NCBI GenBank assembly: GCA_023398375.1
Contig: JAEWSH010000042.1
Span: 62,001-126,000 of the forward strand
Length of the DNA stretch: 64,000 bases
Direction: 5' to 3'
Source: Bacillota bacterium
Lineage (GTDB): Bacteria; Bacillota; Clostridia; Lachnospirales; Lachnospiraceae
In this document: in pieces, positions 60,531 through 64,000 of the stretch
Layout of the letters: each line of letters starts with the position of its first letter
Numbering within the stretch: the stretch's first letter is position 1
Made by a program: the position numbers and the translations under genes
The notes under the pieces: model-generated
The model's input: only the letters and a program-made list of their open reading frames with translations
Database searches by the model: none
Told to the model about the DNA's origin: nothing

Positions 60531-60928
60531 AAAAGGCTGTTGTGAATATTATGGCGACAACAGGATTGACCCTCATTATCCTTGCACTGGTAGCTGTTTT
60601 GTATGGAGCAAGCTTCCTGTGTATCGCAAGTGTCTTTCAATCGCTTGCTGCGAATATTGTTATTCATGCGGGACTGACCCTGACGCATAAATTTGAAAGT
60701 AAATATATGTTTCTGGAATTGCTGCTGGATATTAGTTATACCATTGGAATTCTTCTGGTGTTCGGTCTTATCTTTGGCTGGTATGTCAATATTCCGGCCG
60801 GTGTGCTTGTCAGCATGGCGGTAGTAATTTATCTATTAGACTGTTCCGTTGGTATCTTCCGTGTGCGGGAAGACGTTAAGATCATCAATGAACTGCTTCA
60901 AAATCGTAAATGCCAGAATACAAAATAA
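60527..60928 (+). CDS. DUF3021 family membrane protein
   Basis: A 133-residue protein with four membrane helices (about 10-30, 35-52, 64-86, 90-112) and a cytoplasmic tail. The size, helices and the upstream LytTR gene identify DUF3021. These two-gene modules often control an adjacent ABC transporter, which is present here. AAGGGAG precedes the ATG. Confidence 0.88.
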   Translation: MKKAVVNIMATTGLTLIILALVAVLYGASFLCIASVFQSLAANIVIHAGLTLTHKFESKYMFLELLLDISYTIGILLVFGLIFGWYVNIPAGVLVSMAVVIYLLDCSVGIFRVREDVKIINELLQNRKCQNTK

Positions 60929-60965
60929 GGAGACGCGCTAAAAAAGGGTAGAAATGAGGAAATTC

Positions 60966-61661
60966 ATGAAGGTAATTTTATCGGCAGATCATATTTATAA
61001 GAATTTTGAAAAAGAAAAAGTACTGAAGGGAATCTCGTTATCTGTATTTGAGAACACATTTACTGCAATCCTTGGACCAAGTGGTTCAGGGAAATCCACT
61101 TTATTAAATATTCTATCCGGACAGCTACGGCCGACCAGTGGACATGTGTATTGTGGAGAAAAGGTAATTTCTTCCTATTCACAAGCTCAGCTGGCGGATT
61201 GGAAACGTTGTGAAATTGGAAATGTGTTTCAGAACTATCTGCTCTTGAATAATCTGACTGTAGAAGAAAACATCAGAATTGGTGTAAATCCTAAAAAAAC
61301 ACCGCTTTCTATAGACAGACTGACCCGTACCTTGGAAATTGATGATATTCTGGACAGATTTCCGGCTCAATTATCCGGTGGTCAGCAGCAGAGAGTCTCT
61401 ATTGCCAGAGCTGTGATCAAGTGTCCCAGGCTTCTGTTCTGCGATGAAGCTACCGGTTCATTAGATGAGGAGAACAGCAAAAAAGTGATAGAGTTACTCC
61501 ATAATTTAAAAAATACATTTGGCTTGACTATTTTATTTACAACACATAATAAGCAGATCGCGAAGACGGCTGACCGTGTACTGATTATTAAGGATGGATT
61601 ACTGCAAAGTGACAGGATCAATGAAAATCCTATATCAGCGAAAGATATGGTCTGGGGGTAA
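60966..61661 (+). CDS. ABC transporter ATP-binding protein (LolD/MacB type)
   Basis: A 231-residue ATPase: Walker A GPSGSGKST, NVFQNYLLLNNLTVEENI at the Q-loop, signature LSGGQQQRVSI, Walker B LLFCDEATGSLD and H-loop FTTHNK. The start at 60966 has GAGGA 5 nt upstream; an in-frame ATG at 60954 is possible. The following gene is its permease. It belongs to the exporter or peptide-sensing type. Confidence 0.9.
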   Translation: MKVILSADHIYKNFEKEKVLKGISLSVFENTFTAILGPSGSGKSTLLNILSGQLRPTSGHVYCGEKVISSYSQAQLADWKRCEIGNVFQNYLLLNNLTVEENIRIGVNPKKTPLSIDRLTRTLEIDDILDRFPAQLSGGQQQRVSIARAVIKCPRLLFCDEATGSLDEENSKKVIELLHNLKNTFGLTILFTTHNKQIAKTADRVLIIKDGLLQSDRINENPISAKDMVWG

Positions 61662-61664
61662 CGT

Positions 61665-63377
61665 ATGGGATTCGTATATAAGCAGCTAACGAGGCAGATT
61701 GCATCAAATAAAATTTTTACAGTACTTTTGCTATTACTTACGATCCTTACGTCGCTTTCTTTTTTCTTTGTGAAATTTTCAATTGATGGTAATATGGAAG
61801 TGTTGCATTCTATATCCTCTCTATCAGAGAATCAGGTATTGTATAGAGCAGCATTACATTCCAATTCAATGTTGGCCAATCTATTTTTAGCCTCACTCAC
61901 TGGTCTGACGGCATTTGTATTCATTATGTTTTTTTATAGATTTTTCCGGGCAAATAAAAAGCAGATTGGGTGTTTGAAATCACTGGGATTCAAAGATTTT
62001 TTTCTGCGGATGTATTTTGTGGTATTCACTGCAGTCCTTTCAACAATAGGATCGTTGTTGGGATTGACAGGCGGATATTTTCTTTCCAATATTCTGATCG
62101 AAGCAAATAAAAAGACGTATACGGTGACAGGATTAATAAGAGGTGTGAACATGAACAGCCTTTTTATAGGACTTATGGCGGCTACGGCTGTTTTCTGTCT
62201 TGTTACTTTTTTTAGCTATTCCTTTGTCAGTGGCAGTGAGCCCGCTGTATTATTAGCCGGTAACCAAAACAGCAAAAAGTTTTCTGGTGCGCTTCAGGCA
62301 GCCAACCGTATCGTGGCTATGATACCGGTCAAAAATCGATTTCCGTTACGGATAGCTTTGCGTAAACCTGTCGCAGTCTTTATGATTTTAGCAGCGGCTA
62401 TGGCATTTAATGTCTGTATGATTCTGGGATATTCGCTCAACATCAGCAGCAAGGAAGTCTTTGCTTCACAGACGATTGGTCATAACTATGAATATGATGC
62501 ACATTTTTCCGGATACCGAACGGAAGCTGTATCAACGGAGGCAATGAGATATCTAGACTCTTCTGCAACACTCTCTGTCAGTGGTCAGGATGTAAAGCAG
62601 ACGGTTGTGGGGATTTATAATCTGAATGCTGTATATGAGCTGCAGGACAAAAAAGGCAGACATCTGACCGTGCCGGGTGATGGCTGCATCTATATCAATC
62701 CAGGTCTTAGGGAAATTTATGATATCACAATCGGGGATACGCTTATCGTTGATATATCAGGTACTAAGCATAATTTTCTTGTGATGGGAATTGCAGAAAA
62801 TGCCAACGCAGCAAGTGTTTATGTGAATGCAGACGAACTGACCGAGATCATGGGCATTCCCTCTGGATCCTATAATGGTATAGTAAGCATGGCTGAGCCG
62901 GCAGATTATGATAAATTGATAACAAAGTCTCAAAGAATAGAACGCTTGGATCGTAATGCGGTATCTAACAAGACCAGTGCAGTGATCAATCAGGTAATAG
63001 GCGTTATTACGGGTGCAATATTGATATTACTTGCATTGCTGATTAATTTCCAGGACAATATCCGTGATATACTGATTCTGAATATGATGGGATATCGTAT
63101 TAATGCAATTAAAAAATTGTTAATAGATGTCTATATGCCAATTGTATGGTTTTCCTTTATTTTAACTGTTTTACCTGGCATAGCAGCTGCAAATGCCATA
63201 CAAAAATCACTCTCAATAGCTACCAGTGATTATATGCCATTCGGCACAAATATAACTGTGCTTATTTTGATTTTTGTTCTCTTAAATATGATTTACTGGT
63301 TGGTAGAATCTGTTTCTCTATTAGGCATCAGACATGTGGTTGCAAAAGAAGAAATATCAGAATATATTAGTATTTGA
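61665..63377 (+). CDS. FtsX-like ABC transporter permease
   Basis: A 570-residue permease with about eight membrane helices: one at the N-terminus, three around 75-190, one near 240, then an extracellular domain (about 260-430) and three C-terminal helices. This resembles permeases associated with peptide-antibiotic export or sensing, rather than the four-helix MacB type. It starts 3 bases after the ATPase stop. Substrate unknown. Confidence 0.86.
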   Translation: MGFVYKQLTRQIASNKIFTVLLLLLTILTSLSFFFVKFSIDGNMEVLHSISSLSENQVLYRAALHSNSMLANLFLASLTGLTAFVFIMFFYRFFRANKKQIGCLKSLGFKDFFLRMYFVVFTAVLSTIGSLLGLTGGYFLSNILIEANKKTYTVTGLIRGVNMNSLFIGLMAATAVFCLVTFFSYSFVSGSEPAVLLAGNQNSKKFSGALQAANRIVAMIPVKNRFPLRIALRKPVAVFMILAAAMAFNVCMILGYSLNISSKEVFASQTIGHNYEYDAHFSGYRTEAVSTEAMRYLDSSATLSVSGQDVKQTVVGIYNLNAVYELQDKKGRHLTVPGDGCIYINPGLREIYDITIGDTLIVDISGTKHNFLVMGIAENANAASVYVNADELTEIMGIPSGSYNGIVSMAEPADYDKLITKSQRIERLDRNAVSNKTSAVINQVIGVITGAILILLALLINFQDNIRDILILNMMGYRINAIKKLLIDVYMPIVWFSFILTVLPGIAAANAIQKSLSIATSDYMPFGTNITVLILIFVLLNMIYWLVESVSLLGIRHVVAKEEISEYISI

Positions 63378-63463
63378 TACATTAGGGATAATGCTTTTGA
63401 ATCTTGTATAATAATTAAAGCCATGAATATAATGAAATATAACAGAGATTTTCCGGGTGAATT

Positions 63464-64000
63464 ATGTTTCAGGACAACAATCGAAGAATTAGAACACATA
63501 TGCTTCAAAACTATGATATTACGGAACGGTACCTAAATCCTTCGGATATTTATATTAATAAAGATTATCATATTGAGGTGTTTATAAAAGATTTAGATTC
63601 ACCAATGGGAATGGTGTTCAATGAAGAGGGAGATATCCTGATTGCTGATTCCGGATTAGCAACCGGCAATGCAAGAGTGCTGCAACAGGTAAACGATCAT
63701 TTTGAGATAATTGCTGATAATTTTAATGTGCCTATATCCGGTATTAATTATTTAAACGGAGTCATCTACGTATCTCATAGAGGCTTTGTCACAAAAATCT
63801 ATAAAGATGGTACAAGAGAGAATATCATTATGGGATTGCCAAGTAATGGTGATCATTATAATAATCCGGTTGCCTTTTCGCCTGATCAAAAATTGTATTT
63901 TGGACAGGGAACGGTTACCAATAGTGGTGTAGTTGGTAATGATAATGAGTGGATAACAAGTTCTCCATTATTATGTGACTACGCAGGAGATTATGTCATG
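63464..64000 (+). CDS. Glucose/sorbosone dehydrogenase-like beta-propeller protein (3' partial)
   Basis: The frame from ATG 63464 is open to the window end (179 residues). It reads MGMVFNEEGDILIADSG, GINYLNGVIYVSHRG and GLPSNGDHYNNPVAFSPDQK then LYFGQGTVTNSGVVG, the repeated blade motifs of the glucose/sorbosone dehydrogenase family. There is no signal peptide, unlike many members. The ribosome binding site is weak (GGGTGA). Function beyond a propeller-type dehydrogenase is open. Confidence 0.78.
   Translation, partial: MFQDNNRRIRTHMLQNYDITERYLNPSDIYINKDYHIEVFIKDLDSPMGMVFNEEGDILIADSGLATGNARVLQQVNDHFEIIADNFNVPISGINYLNGVIYVSHRGFVTKIYKDGTRENIIMGLPSNGDHYNNPVAFSPDQKLYFGQGTVTNSGVVGNDNEWITSSPLLCDYAGDYVM

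Overview
The window is AT-rich, densely packed DNA that reads like an anaerobic, spore-forming, low-GC Firmicute of the Clostridia (Lachnospiraceae-like). This assignment is inferred from content: an EFR1-type ferredoxin, a spore photoproduct lyase, NifX/MinD/DUF134/Mrp iron-sulfur genes, a CD3324-family protein, BglG/LicT-controlled PTS sugar use and ABC exporters paired with two-component genes. No rRNA, tRNA, CRISPR array, integrase or intact insertion sequence was seen. Several decayed gene remnants show local turnover.

Layout. 1-7 kb: the end of a MacB/FtsX-type permease; an ECF sigma factor whose partner membrane protein carries an FtsX-like extracellular domain; a response regulator; and on the other strand a histidine kinase and a BcrA-like three-gene ABC exporter with four 11-bp operator repeats. 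7-13 kb: a flavodoxin/ferredoxin protein, a GNAT acetyltransferase, and a drug-response cassette (UvrA-like protein, double-HTH MerR, MFS pump) with two matching 34-bp dyads. 13-17.7 kb: a beta-glucoside operon (LicT, PTS IIBCA, 6-phospho-beta-glucosidase) with an RNA antiterminator site. 17.7-23.4 kb: an Fe-S handling group (two NifX-like proteins, two ferredoxin-MinD ATPases, DUF134 regulator, Mrp ATPase) plus spore photoproduct lyase.

23.4-46.5 kb is the main accessory island: three pairs of YbtPQ/IrtAB-like ABC half-transporters, a complete ECF importer (S, T, double ATPase), a second ECF module reduced to its ATPase and a T-subunit stump, an AraC regulator, a methyltransferase, a MATE exporter, YibE/F proteins, and a two-gene permease beside a TetR gene. 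Five dyads of the form TTAG-N6-CTAA lie upstream of transporter or methyltransferase genes and look like one iron-type regulon. I infer a siderophore, heme or other metal-chelate uptake island.

46.5-54.5 kb: remnants of a PTS permease and an AraC regulator; a TetR-led operon with a rifampin-phosphotransferase-like enzyme, a MATE pump and a methyltransferase; then a PadR-controlled FetAB-type (iron export) pair. 54.5-64 kb: a CD3324 gene with a possible leader peptide; an unusual fusion of branched-chain polyamine synthase (BpsA) with S-adenosylmethionine decarboxylase; a GH4 alpha-galactosidase with its AraC regulator; small genes; a LytTR-DUF3021-ABC operon; and the start of a glucose/sorbosone dehydrogenase-like beta-propeller cut by the window end.

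The most notable items are the AdoMetDC-BpsA fusion, the shared TTAG-N6-CTAA operators, the sigma factor/FtsX-domain pair and the double MerR with twin long dyads.
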